Shown one piece after another: positions 56,901 through 64,000 of a DNA stretch of 64,000 bases. Each line of letters opens with the position of its first letter. The first letter of the stretch is position 1. The stretch comes from Amphibacillus sediminis NBRC 103570 (GTDB lineage Bacteria > Bacillota > Bacilli > Bacillales > Amphibacillaceae): NCBI RefSeq assembly GCF_001552275.1, contig NZ_BCQW01000004.1, positions 1-64,000 of the forward strand. Reading direction: 5' to 3'. The position numbers and the translations under genes were made by a program. A model generated the notes under the pieces. That model was not told the DNA's origin, did not search any database, and saw only the letters and a list, made by a program, of their open reading frames with translations.

Positions 56901-58217
56901 TTAATTAAAAAATTGTGGTAGATGTTCTTTGTGTGCTTCAAGCATTTCATCAACAATTTGCTTAGCAACTGTATCAGAAGGTGTAAGCGGGTTAATTGAT
57001 AGAGCTAGTACTGCTTTATCGTAATCTCCTGTGACAGCTGCTTCAGCACTAATACGCTCAAATGACTTAATTTGCTGGACAAGTCCACGAACAGCTACAG
57101 GTAAATCTCCAATCGCAATGGGTTTAGGACCATCTTTTGTGATCACTGAACTAACTTCAACGGCAGAATCAGCTGGGATACTTGCAATTGCGCCATTATT
57201 ACGTGTATTAACTGGCTGAATATCACGTTTGTCATTATAAATAGATGTGATTAAGCGTACAGCAGCATCTGAGTAGTACGCTCCACCTCTTTTTTCTAAT
57301 TGAGGTGGTTTAATGTTCAAATCAGGATCTTTATAAAGCTCGAATAATTCTTCTTCAAGCTTAAGCACTACTTCTGCTCGTGTTCCCTTTTCTTCAGCAT
57401 CCTTTTTGGTTTTTTCTAAGAAGTCCTGTGATTTATAGTAATAATTATGATACGGACAGGTTAAGACATTAAGGCTCCGAATGAATGATGGTTCCCAGCC
57501 TAGTCCTTCGATATTTTTAACAAAGCTGGTATTCTCAGGATTCGTTAATAGATTAATTACTTTATCTTTAACACTTACTCCGTCGAGGTAGACATCTAAG
57601 CCATAAACCATATGGTTTAATCCTGCAAAATCGATGTGGATACGGGAATGATCAACCTCAAGAAGCTTCGCAATCCCCATTTCAATTCCGATTGGCACAT
57701 TACATAGACCAACGACTTTTTCAATGTTAGAATAGCGAAGAACAGCTTCTGTCACCATTCCAGCCGGGTTGGTAAAGTTAATTAACCAAGCATCAGGACA
57801 GAGACGTTCCATATCTTTACATATATCAAGGATAACAGGAATCGTTCTCAGACCTTTAAATAATCCTCCTGGACCATTTGTCTCCTGACCAAGTACATTA
57901 TATTTCAATGGAATACGTTCATCTTTGGCCCGTGCTTCAAGCAATCCTACACGGAACTGAGTCGTGACAAAGTCAGCATCTTTGAGCGCAGCTTCTCGAT
58001 CAAGTGTTAAGTGAACCTCAATTGGTAAACCGGCTTTTTTAACCATACGCTTGGCCAAATTACCGACAATTTCTAATTTCTCTTTCCCTGCTTCAATATC
58101 AACAAGCCAAAGCTCTGATAACGGAAATTCTTCATAGCGTTTGATAAAGCCTTCAATGAGTTCAGGTGTATAACTTGAGCCACCACCAATCGTTGCTACT
58201 TTTAAACCTTTTACCAT
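56901..58217 (-). CDS. licH: GH4 6-phospho-beta-glucosidase (LicH-like)
   Basis: This 438-residue cytoplasmic hydrolase uses NAD+ and a divalent metal to cleave phosphorylated beta-glycosides by a redox mechanism at C3. Motifs are GGGSSYTPELIEGF (NAD site), FRVGLLEARAKDERIPLKYNVLGQET, the metal Cys in GLCNVPIG and the His in GLNHMVYG. The ATG at 58217 follows GGAGGGA; a longer reading from 58232 begins inside that site. It lies downstream of the sulfatase and PTS genes on the same strand, with a cre site upstream. The substrate may be cellobiose-6-phosphate or a modified disaccharide phosphate. Confidence 0.93.
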   Translation of the reverse strand: MVKGLKVATIGGGSSYTPELIEGFIKRYEEFPLSELWLVDIEAGKEKLEIVGNLAKRMVKKAGLPIEVHLTLDREAALKDADFVTTQFRVGLLEARAKDERIPLKYNVLGQETNGPGGLFKGLRTIPVILDICKDMERLCPDAWLINFTNPAGMVTEAVLRYSNIEKVVGLCNVPIGIEMGIAKLLEVDHSRIHIDFAGLNHMVYGLDVYLDGVSVKDKVINLLTNPENTSFVKNIEGLGWEPSFIRSLNVLTCPYHNYYYKSQDFLEKTKKDAEEKGTRAEVVLKLEEELFELYKDPDLNIKPPQLEKRGGAYYSDAAVRLITSIYNDKRDIQPVNTRNNGAIASIPADSAVEVSSVITKDGPKPIAIGDLPVAVRGLVQQIKSFERISAEAAVTGDYDKAVLALSINPLTPSDTVAKQIVDEMLEAHKEHLPQFFN

Positions 58218-58298
58218 TTGCAATCCCTCCATTAGTCTAAGTTTGATACCATTCGTTATTATTGTAACGTAACTCTGAAAGCTTGCCTATAAAGGAGT

Positions 58299-58312
58299 TG
58301 AAAACGGTTTAA
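58299..58312 (-). promoter_or_regulatory. cre site upstream of licH
   Basis: The minus strand reads TTAAACCGTTTTCA, which agrees with TGWAANCGNTNWCA at all but one position. It lies about 82 bp before the licH start, so CcpA control is likely. Confidence 0.68.
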
Positions 58313-58329
58313 TATCACATCGAAAGTAA

Positions 58330-58460
58330 CCTGTTCCATTTTAGGAACAGGATGTTTTAGGTTGGCGAAAGTGGAGAAAAGGGGCTTGACCCCATTTCAA
58401 CAGCGAATGGTTTGGATGCAATGGAAATGGTTAAGACCTTGTAAGATCTTAACCATTTTT
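58330..58460. other. Two hairpins between sulfatase and licH
   Basis: CCTGTTCC/GGAACAGG (58330-58351) and AATGGTTAAGA/TCTTAACCATT (about 58427-58459) are strong stems. The second has TTTTT only on the plus strand. They may reduce read-through from the sulfatase gene into licH or mark RNA processing. No convincing gene lies here. Confidence 0.5.
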
Positions 58461-58488
58461 ATCATTGACTTTGATTTAACCCAGAGGA

Positions 58489-60267
58489 TTAAGAAGTCCT
58501 CATTGATAGATTTAATTGATAGAGAACAAACGATTGATCGGCAGATGGAATATTTTTTTGTACCCAAGCGATTAAGCTGCTGCAATCTATCGCTTCTGCA
58601 TTTTGTTTGACTAGGTCTTCTTTTAATTTATTTTGCTGTTCTTCATTATCTTTTAGCAATTCGTATAATGTTAAATATCCTTCCTTTGCACCACTATTAC
58701 AGAAAGACAAGTCTTCACAAACGGCTTTTTTAAATTTGTTGAACTGATCATGTTCTTTTTTGACATCGTCTACGCTATTTATCTTATCTAAGCCAAAATA
58801 CGTATATAAGGATGAAGGAGCTTCATTTTCACGTAACAGTCTCTTCATCATTTCAATCATCTTAAATTCTTTTTCAGCATCGAGTAACGCATGCAATTGT
58901 TGCGGATCTTCCTGATAATTAAACAATTTATGGCCAAATCGCTGATAATTTTTTGCCATAATATCTTGTGATGGAAGCTCCAGGACACCTATCCCCTTTG
59001 TAAAACTAAATGAATCATTTAATTTGGCATCTTTTAGCTCATCTAAAGTGAAGCGACGATTGATCCGCATCGGCGAAAGGGTATATTCTTTTAATACATG
59101 TTCTTGTTCAGGAACGGGAGCACGCATGTAAACATACTCACCATCTGTAATATTGAGATTGCTACCAAAATAACCAAATAATACAGCATCGTGTATTGGC
59201 TGATCAGATTCAACAATATCCCTTAAAGGTCTGCCCTTCATATCTTTAGGTAAATCAATCTCGAAGAAGTCCAGAATAGTAGCCGGAATATCAATCGTTT
59301 GTGCTAATTGGCTAACAGCTTCTCCCTTTCTTTCTAATTGTGGATACCAAATAAAGAAAGGTAAATGTGCAATTTCGTTGTAGACAGGCATGATATTCTT
59401 GCCCCACCACTCATGCTCACCTAGAAGTAAGCCGTGGTCCGTATTGACAATTAACATGGTATCCTCCCACATGTTGTGCTCATCCATAAAATCAAGCACT
59501 TTTCCTAAATAAACATCACACATGGTAATTAATGCCTTATAGTACTTTTTGATAATGTCAATTTTTTCTGGTGAGAAATCATCATAGCTATATAACAGCC
59601 AGCCATTGAATTCATCCTCTGTTACATCATACATGTCTAAATACTTCTTCGGGACAAAGAAAGGTTCATGTGGATCAAAGGACTCGATTTGTAAAAACCA
59701 ATCATCTGCGTCCACATTCGTTTGCAAGAATTCTAAACCAGCATCGAATGTTCGGTACATCATGTGGTCTTTCTCTTCAGGCATATACGTTCTATTGACA
59801 AAATCCTGTGACATACTCGTAAATTTTCTGCTTGCCCCTTCTTCTCCTAACTTGTCAAGGTCTTTTAACTGAAATGGTTTATTTACCATCCCTTTCCAAC
59901 TATCACCTTCTTGGCCTCTAATAAATTCATATGAAGAATAGCGGGGATGATAGGTTGCCCCCCCATCTCGCCAATAATGCTTGTGGTCAGTAACAAGATG
60001 TGTATAGATGCCGTGTTGTTTTAAAATTTCTGGCATTGAATCATCGAAAGGCTCAATCGGCCCCCAGCCACGGTGTAAAAAATTATATCTGCCAGTATGC
60101 AAGTCTCTTCTTGCTGGCATACATGGTAAACTTCCTGCAAAAAAGTTGTCAAAGCGAACCGTTTTCTTCGCTAATCGTTCAAAGTTTGGTGTATATACAT
60201 CATTCATCTCATACGGTGTTAAGTAGTTTCTCTTTAACGTATCAAACATGACTTGAATAACGCGCAT
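58489..60267 (-). CDS. Cytoplasmic type I sulfatase
   Basis: This 592-residue protein belongs to the formylglycine-dependent sulfatase family, which releases sulfate from sulfate esters. The maturation signature is C49-M-P-A-R53 followed by DLHTGR, matching C-x-P-x-R-x-x-L-x-T-G-R. Metal-binding residues near D9 (VMFDT) and the DHGLLLGEHEWWGKN motif are present. No signal peptide is seen, so it works inside the cell. Maturation needs an anSME or FGE enzyme, not found in the window. GAAAGGGG precedes the ATG. Its neighbours are a PTS EIIBC and a GH4 enzyme, which suggests a sulfated sugar imported by PTS. Confidence 0.9.
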   Translation of the reverse strand: MRVIQVMFDTLKRNYLTPYEMNDVYTPNFERLAKKTVRFDNFFAGSLPCMPARRDLHTGRYNFLHRGWGPIEPFDDSMPEILKQHGIYTHLVTDHKHYWRDGGATYHPRYSSYEFIRGQEGDSWKGMVNKPFQLKDLDKLGEEGASRKFTSMSQDFVNRTYMPEEKDHMMYRTFDAGLEFLQTNVDADDWFLQIESFDPHEPFFVPKKYLDMYDVTEDEFNGWLLYSYDDFSPEKIDIIKKYYKALITMCDVYLGKVLDFMDEHNMWEDTMLIVNTDHGLLLGEHEWWGKNIMPVYNEIAHLPFFIWYPQLERKGEAVSQLAQTIDIPATILDFFEIDLPKDMKGRPLRDIVESDQPIHDAVLFGYFGSNLNITDGEYVYMRAPVPEQEHVLKEYTLSPMRINRRFTLDELKDAKLNDSFSFTKGIGVLELPSQDIMAKNYQRFGHKLFNYQEDPQQLHALLDAEKEFKMIEMMKRLLRENEAPSSLYTYFGLDKINSVDDVKKEHDQFNKFKKAVCEDLSFCNSGAKEGYLTLYELLKDNEEQQNKLKEDLVKQNAEAIDCSSLIAWVQKNIPSADQSFVLYQLNLSMRTS

Positions 60268-60323
60268 AATTGTCGACCCCTTTCCATATAGATGAGTTCA
60301 AAAAAGTAGGTGAGTGTTTAATC

Positions 60324-60404
60324 ATTTTCTCATACGAGAAAATGCACGCAAAAGTTTGATAGGGCAAGCTTAAGCTTGCCTGCTTCATGTCTTTTCGTGC
60401 ATTA
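60324..60404 (-). other. Structured spacer between PTS and sulfatase genes
   Basis: The spacer contains the hairpin ATTTTCTC/GAGAAAAT (60324-60343), the perfect 18-bp palindrome GGCAAGCTTAAGCTTGCC (60363-60380), and outer arms AATGCACG/CGTGCATT (60341-60348, 60397-60404) with AAAAG/CTTTT inside. Together they form a long imperfect stem. It may be an attenuator or mRNA processing site. Confidence 0.6.
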
Positions 60405-60459
60405 ATTTTTTACTCGAATCTTTCTTAACTAAGTCTCATCTAAAAATGGTTTCTTTTTT

Positions 60460-61812
60460 TTAGCTATAATTTTTTGCTTTTCCTACTGTATACGTGATAA
60501 TAAAAGCAGCAACAAAACCAACAGCGTAACTTAATAGATATTTTATATAATCACCATTTGCAATTAAAGGAACGGCAGACATCCCTGCAGCTCCTATCGC
60601 TGAGGCTTGTACATCTAATAGACGAATCATCATCCCGCCAAATCCAGCTCCAATTGAAGCGGTTATAAAGCCAAAACCGGATGGAATAACGACACCATAC
60701 ATGGTTGGTTCACCTACAGACAAAAAGGTTGTAGGTAGGGCACCCTTAGCAATTTCCTTCATTTTAGCACTTTTAGATAAGAGGTAAATGGCTAATCCAG
60801 CCCCTACTAATCCAGCATTACTCATGACCTGTACAGCAAAGATAGGAGTTGTTCCAGTTGTGTTGATTAATTCCATGTGAATAGGTGCGAGTCCGTGATG
60901 TAATCCCGTAGCAATTAAGGACGGGAATGCAGCTGCTAACACAAAGCCACCTAGAATACCGCTTACATCTAATAGCCACATAATTCCATTAATTAATCCA
61001 TCTGACAGAAACCCAGCAATAGGCATTATGATCAAAAGATAAAGTGCACCTGTAATTAATATTGTTAGGGTTGGCGTCAGCACAACATCTAAGATATTAG
61101 GAATAATCTTTCTTAACCATTTTTGAATTTGGGCTAGAACAAATACACCAAATATAACACCAAATAGTCCACCTTGACCGCTTTGTAAGCCCAGTATGCT
61201 TAATTCTCCAGCAATAGTAACTGCCCCAAGAATTCCACCAAGGATCATATCTGTTTTAAATACTCGAGCAGCTGTGATACCTATATAAATAGCGAGAAAG
61301 GCAAAGGTTGCATCACCGACAATACCTAAAAAGGTACTAATCTCCAACATGTTCCATGAATCGAGTACAACTTGCTGAGAAGAAAGTGCTTCTGTTCCAG
61401 CAATACCTGCTTCAGCTGCCTCGATTTTTGCCATACTCAGGATAATATTATTGATCCCCATCGATACACCAGATGCAATAATAGCAGGGAGAGCTGGTAC
61501 GAAAATACTTGATAAGGTTTTGAGAAAACCTTGTTTTTCTGCGCTTTCTGATTCATCATCTGTGTTTAGGTTTAATTGCTTTTCAAGTTCTGCTCTTACC
61601 TTTTCACTACGACCGGGTCCAACAATAAGTTGTGTCGATTCGGCCTGGTTAATGCCTTGAATTCCTTTTAACGCTTTTATTGCGTCTATATCTACTTTTG
61701 ATAAATCTTTATAGTTTATTCGGACACGAGTCATACAGTTTGTGAGACTTTGAAAATTCTCTGGACCGTTCGATAGTTCGATTATTTTTCTTGCCAGAGT
61801 CTTATCATCCAT
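60460..61812 (-). CDS. PTS EIIBC, glucose superfamily (MurP/SacP-like)
   Basis: This 450-residue transporter has an N-terminal EIIB domain (about 1-85, phospho-Cys26 in SLTNCMTRVRI) and an EIIC domain with about eight to ten helices (about 105-445; FLSVGEPTMYGVV, LHHGLAPIHMELI). No EIIA domain is present, so EIIA-Glc or the BglP EIIA domain must supply phosphate. The ATG at 61812 follows AAAGGGG. Between an RpiR regulator and a sulfatase gene, it may import N-acetylated or sulfated sugars. MurP-like relatives carry N-acetylmuramic acid, others sucrose or trehalose. Confidence 0.9.
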   Translation of the reverse strand: MDDKTLARKIIELSNGPENFQSLTNCMTRVRINYKDLSKVDIDAIKALKGIQGINQAESTQLIVGPGRSEKVRAELEKQLNLNTDDESESAEKQGFLKTLSSIFVPALPAIIASGVSMGINNIILSMAKIEAAEAGIAGTEALSSQQVVLDSWNMLEISTFLGIVGDATFAFLAIYIGITAARVFKTDMILGGILGAVTIAGELSILGLQSGQGGLFGVIFGVFVLAQIQKWLRKIIPNILDVVLTPTLTILITGALYLLIIMPIAGFLSDGLINGIMWLLDVSGILGGFVLAAAFPSLIATGLHHGLAPIHMELINTTGTTPIFAVQVMSNAGLVGAGLAIYLLSKSAKMKEIAKGALPTTFLSVGEPTMYGVVIPSGFGFITASIGAGFGGMMIRLLDVQASAIGAAGMSAVPLIANGDYIKYLLSYAVGFVAAFIITYTVGKAKNYS

Positions 61813-61925
61813 TGAATTAACCCCTTTCAAATGTAATTGGTGGCGCTACCATGATTGCATTATAAACAGAAGGATAAACAATTAAAAGATATTACAGTAA
61901 TATTGGGAAGCGGATTCACTTATCG

Positions 61926-61939
61926 GGAAACCGCTTTTA
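61926..61939 (-). promoter_or_regulatory. Weak cre-like site upstream of the PTS gene
   Basis: The minus strand reads TAAAAGCGGTTTCC, matching the cre core with two mismatches at the outer symmetric positions. It lies about 115 bp before the PTS start. It overlaps an AAGCGG/CCGCTT inverted repeat, so a simple hairpin is the alternative. Confidence 0.35.
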
Positions 61940-61988
61940 ACACGTCTCAATCCATTGATCATGATTTGCAAATAATTTGAAGGTAATA

Positions 61989-62016
61989 AAACGGCTAACC
62001 TAATGGTTAACCGTTT
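61989..62016 (-). terminator. Hairpin at the end of the RpiR gene
   Basis: AAACGG.TAACC and GGTTA.CCGTTT form an 11-bp stem with one mismatch that includes the stop codon, followed on the minus strand by TTTATT. It may partly separate regulator and PTS transcription. Confidence 0.55.
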
Positions 62017-62783
62017 GTTAATTTATTATTTTTATAGTCAAAAAAACTATAGCTTAACATTTCGATAATACAGTAAAAGACACTTGAAGAAAAGCCAGAA
62101 TCACCAGCGAGTGGATCGCGATCTGAATAAATGTGGATCGAATAATCTGCGTGTGAGCTTAGCCAATTGTGCGATGTTGCAGTTATAGCTACTATTTTGA
62201 CCTTCTTAATTAATGGGATGGCCAAAGCTTCTTTAATAGAAGGATTGTTACCTGTGCTTGAGAAAACAAACAATAAGTCATCTTCAGTCATTTTCTCAAC
62301 AACCAATTGATGTAAATCGGTTCTGATATCTAAGGGGATTACTTGCATATTCTTTCCTAAGCCTAAAAAAATACGTTGCATTTCTATCGTGAGATTTTGT
62401 TGTAAAAAACCTGTTCCTGCTAAATAGACATTAGAACTTTGATCAATTTCTTGGCTTATTTTTAGTATATCATTCATATTTAGTGCTTCAATCGTTTTCT
62501 GGACATCATTTAAGATGATCTCACCATAGTTGCTATAATTCTGGTGTGACTGATGATTTACGAGCTCCCATCTGATAAAGTTCTTTAGCTCAGTATACCC
62601 GGAAAAGCCTAATTTTTGAGCAAAGCGCAAAACAGACGATTTAGAGCTTAAACTTCGCTCAGCTAATTCAGTAATGCTTAAATTTCTTATTTCATCTTTA
62701 TGATCCAGTAGATATTTAGCAAGAACTTGATCGCCCTCACTAAAGTAGTCATATTTTTCATTAATGATTTGCTCTAACTTCAT
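62007..62783 (-). CDS. RpiR family regulator (HTH + SIS)
   Basis: This 258-residue regulator has an N-terminal RpiR helix-turn-helix (about 1-75: IRNLSITELAERSLSSKSSVLRFAQKLGFSGYTELK is the recognition region, described here by its SSKSSVLRFAQKLGF core) and a C-terminal SIS domain (about 105-240; VYLAGTGF, VFSSTGNNPSI) that binds sugar phosphates. The ATG at 62783 follows AGGGGCG; a longer reading from 62834 is unsupported. It heads the minus-strand PTS-sulfatase cluster and should sense a phosphorylated sugar made by that pathway. Confidence 0.9.
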   Translation of the reverse strand: MKLEQIINEKYDYFSEGDQVLAKYLLDHKDEIRNLSITELAERSLSSKSSVLRFAQKLGFSGYTELKNFIRWELVNHQSHQNYSNYGEIILNDVQKTIEALNMNDILKISQEIDQSSNVYLAGTGFLQQNLTIEMQRIFLGLGKNMQVIPLDIRTDLHQLVVEKMTEDDLLFVFSSTGNNPSIKEALAIPLIKKVKIVAITATSHNWLSSHADYSIHIYSDRDPLAGDSGFSSSVFYCIIEMLSYSFFDYKNNKLTNG

Positions 62784-63044
62784 TCTATCGCCCCTTATTA
62801 TCCGTCGTAAAAAATTGCTCGTCAAAAGTATCAACGAGGTCCTTTCCTCTATGGTGAGATATTATACAATCCGATATACATTTAAAAGCTATACAAAAGA
62901 ACGCGGTTTGTTTTTTAATTAATTAATAGAATATTGGCACATTTCTTTTGATTGAAATGGCAGTGGGATCGGACATAACGAAAATAGATGGAATGAGATT
63001 CCGAACAAGCTGACATAGTGGAGGCAAAATACGAAGACGCCTTG
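62784..63044. other. Upstream region of the RpiR gene
   Basis: A TATAAT on the minus strand (near 62869) lies about 85 bp before the RpiR start, without a convincing -35. Short minus-strand ORFs in 62915-63201 overlap in all frames and lack ribosome sites, so none is called. Confidence 0.35.
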
Positions 63045-63235
63045 AATATAAAGATCCATTTTTCTTCGTTCGATATATGACCGACGATGCTCTCCTTGCC
63101 CTGTGGAAACAAGTCTTTTTGGTGGGACGAGTAATTGTAGTCCCGATAAGAGCTGAAGATCCACTTAGGCTAAAACCACCACATCCTGAGGCTACGCACA
63201 ACTGCTTACGTCCTGTAAGCCCGAGCCAGTGCTAA
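63045..63235 (-). repeat. Diverged relative of repeat family 1 or mobile-element remnant
   Basis: The minus strand contains GGGACTACAATTACTCGTCC, which parallels GGGGCTGCGATTACTCGCCC of family 1, followed by other partly alignable blocks. At its far end GCTTAC..GTAAGC forms a hairpin within CGGGCTTACAGGACGTAAGC. No intact transposase is visible. The link to family 1 is suggestive only. Confidence 0.4.
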
Positions 63236-63631
63236 CAAAAAGGGAGTTGATCTATAAGCATTATTTGTATTTAAGGTTAAAATTTTTGTTATGTCCCAGT
63301 CCTCGTGTAATAAGTTTGGGTACCGTTTTTAATCGTTAATCATTAAGATATGACTTTTAAAAAATCATATCATAAATAAGATAATATAAACATAGTGGAT
63401 CTAAGAGACTGCCAAATTCTATCTGGCAATCTCATTGTTAACCTATTTACAGCTCATTGTTGTCCTACCAACAAACGCCACCTTCATTGCTTTTAAAGGG
63501 AGGACAGTGAGGTTTTTTTCTATGATTTATCGAATCTCTATTAAAAAGGATAGGTTAACTTGCTAGAATTTTGATATAATCGAGAAAAGAGTTTTATCTA
63601 AATGTTTAAGTAAAGGATGCGTGAAACGTTT
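63236..63631. other. Intergenic region upstream of yerB
   Basis: A hairpin GAGA.TGCCA / TGGCA.TCTC (about 63405-63431) lacks a U-tract. Near 63571-63576 TATAAT lies about 55 bp before yerB and is a probable -10. Nothing else was recognised. Confidence 0.45.
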
Positions 63632-64000
63632 ATGCAAAAGAAAATCATCACGGTATTTACATTATTATTGTTATTGTTAATGGCTTGTTCAAATCCTGAC
63701 ACGGAGCAATCAGGGCAAAATCTTACAAAAAAAGATATTGAGCTAGACGAAGTGGATGCGGGTCACTCTTATCCACTAACTGGTGAAGCTGCATCAGCCC
63801 CAGTTAGCAATCGCATGGTTGGTGTTATGATTAATAATCATCCTGCGGCACGACCACAGTCAGGTTTATCTCAGGCTGATCTTGTTTTTGAAATTTTAGC
63901 AGAGGGTCAAACGACACGTTTTTTGGCATTGTTTCACAGTCAAACCCCTGAAGTTGTAGGCCCGGTACGTAGTGCTCGTCCTTATTACTTTCAACTAGCT
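63632..64000 (+). CDS. yerB: YerB-like DUF3048 lipoprotein (5' part)
   Basis: The first 123 residues are present; the gene runs off the window. A lipobox LMAC (Cys19) marks a lipoprotein. The following DUF3048 part shows NRMVGVMINNHPAARPQSGLSQAD then the AEGQTTRFLALF and GPVRSARPYY blocks typical of YerB. The function is unknown. In B. subtilis yerB lies shortly after purD and before yerC-pcrB-pcrA, so this marks the resumption of conserved gene order. Confidence 0.9.
   Translation, partial: MQKKIITVFTLLLLLLMACSNPDTEQSGQNLTKKDIELDEVDAGHSYPLTGEAASAPVSNRMVGVMINNHPAARPQSGLSQADLVFEILAEGQTTRFLALFHSQTPEVVGPVRSARPYYFQLA

Noticed and set aside
58362-58610. 82-codon plus-strand ORF between licH and the sulfatase
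   Set aside because: It runs through a strong terminator-like hairpin and into the sulfatase gene antisense; no ribosome site.
62915-63201. Overlapping minus-strand ORFs of 65, 81 and 92 codons
   Set aside because: All three frames are open by chance over the same repeat-like DNA. No ribosome sites or recognised domains; a transposase could not be supported.

Overview
The window is chromosomal DNA from a low-GC, Gram-positive bacterium of the Bacillaceae. Three things show this: AGGAGG-type ribosome binding sites with many TTG and GTG starts; lipobox lipoproteins and PTS/LicT/LicR regulation; and the B. subtilis-like order pbuG - yebE - yebG - purEKBCSQLFMNHD - (insert) - yerB. The many PTS and sugar-phosphate genes suggest a fermentative, plant- or polysaccharide-associated lifestyle. 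Genus cannot be fixed from sequence alone.

Layout. 1-8.5 kb: mscL, then a GntR/HutC regulator and a five-gene operon holding an ABC importer, a 420-residue protein of unknown function and a CehA-type PHP metallohydrolase. Three GTMTAKAC operator copies tie regulator and operon together. 8.9-16.2 kb: a DeoR regulator diverges from a catabolic operon of ketose-bisphosphate aldolase, Fru-family PTS IIA/IIB/IIC, D-lyxose-isomerase-like protein, DhaK, DhaL, RpiB-like and TIM-like isomerases. 16.7-18.1 kb: small housekeeping or stress genes. 18.2-27.7 kb: beta-glucoside utilisation, with bglA, bglP and licT under RNA antitermination, diverging from a cellobiose-type PTS operon that contains its own LicR-type activator. 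28.5-32 kb: phnDCEE behind a probable Pho box. 32.8-36.9 kb: an ABC/FtsX exporter with a long coiled coil. 37-54 kb: purine transport and the complete de novo IMP pathway, under promoters, PurR boxes and two guanine-class riboswitches. 54-56.6 kb: another ABC exporter. 56.9-62.8 kb (minus strand): RpiR regulator, PTS EIIBC, cytoplasmic sulfatase and GH4 phospho-glycosidase, possibly a system for sulfated sugars. 63.6 kb to the end: the start of yerB.

Two families of dispersed intergenic repeats run through the accessory regions and also interrupt the pur operon (its leader and the purH-purD gap). The larger, family 1 (about 90-250 bp), is modular and rich in inverted repeats. The smaller, family 2, is about 55 bp and its copies lie beside family 1 copies or remnants.

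Best candidates for undescribed biology: (1) the GntR-ABC-unknown-PHP operon; (2) the PTS-aldolase-DhaKL-isomerase pathway, whose TIM-like protein departs from the canonical active site; (3) the RpiR-PTS-sulfatase-GH4 cluster; (4) the modular repeat family. No rRNA, tRNA, CRISPR, prophage or intact insertion sequence was seen.
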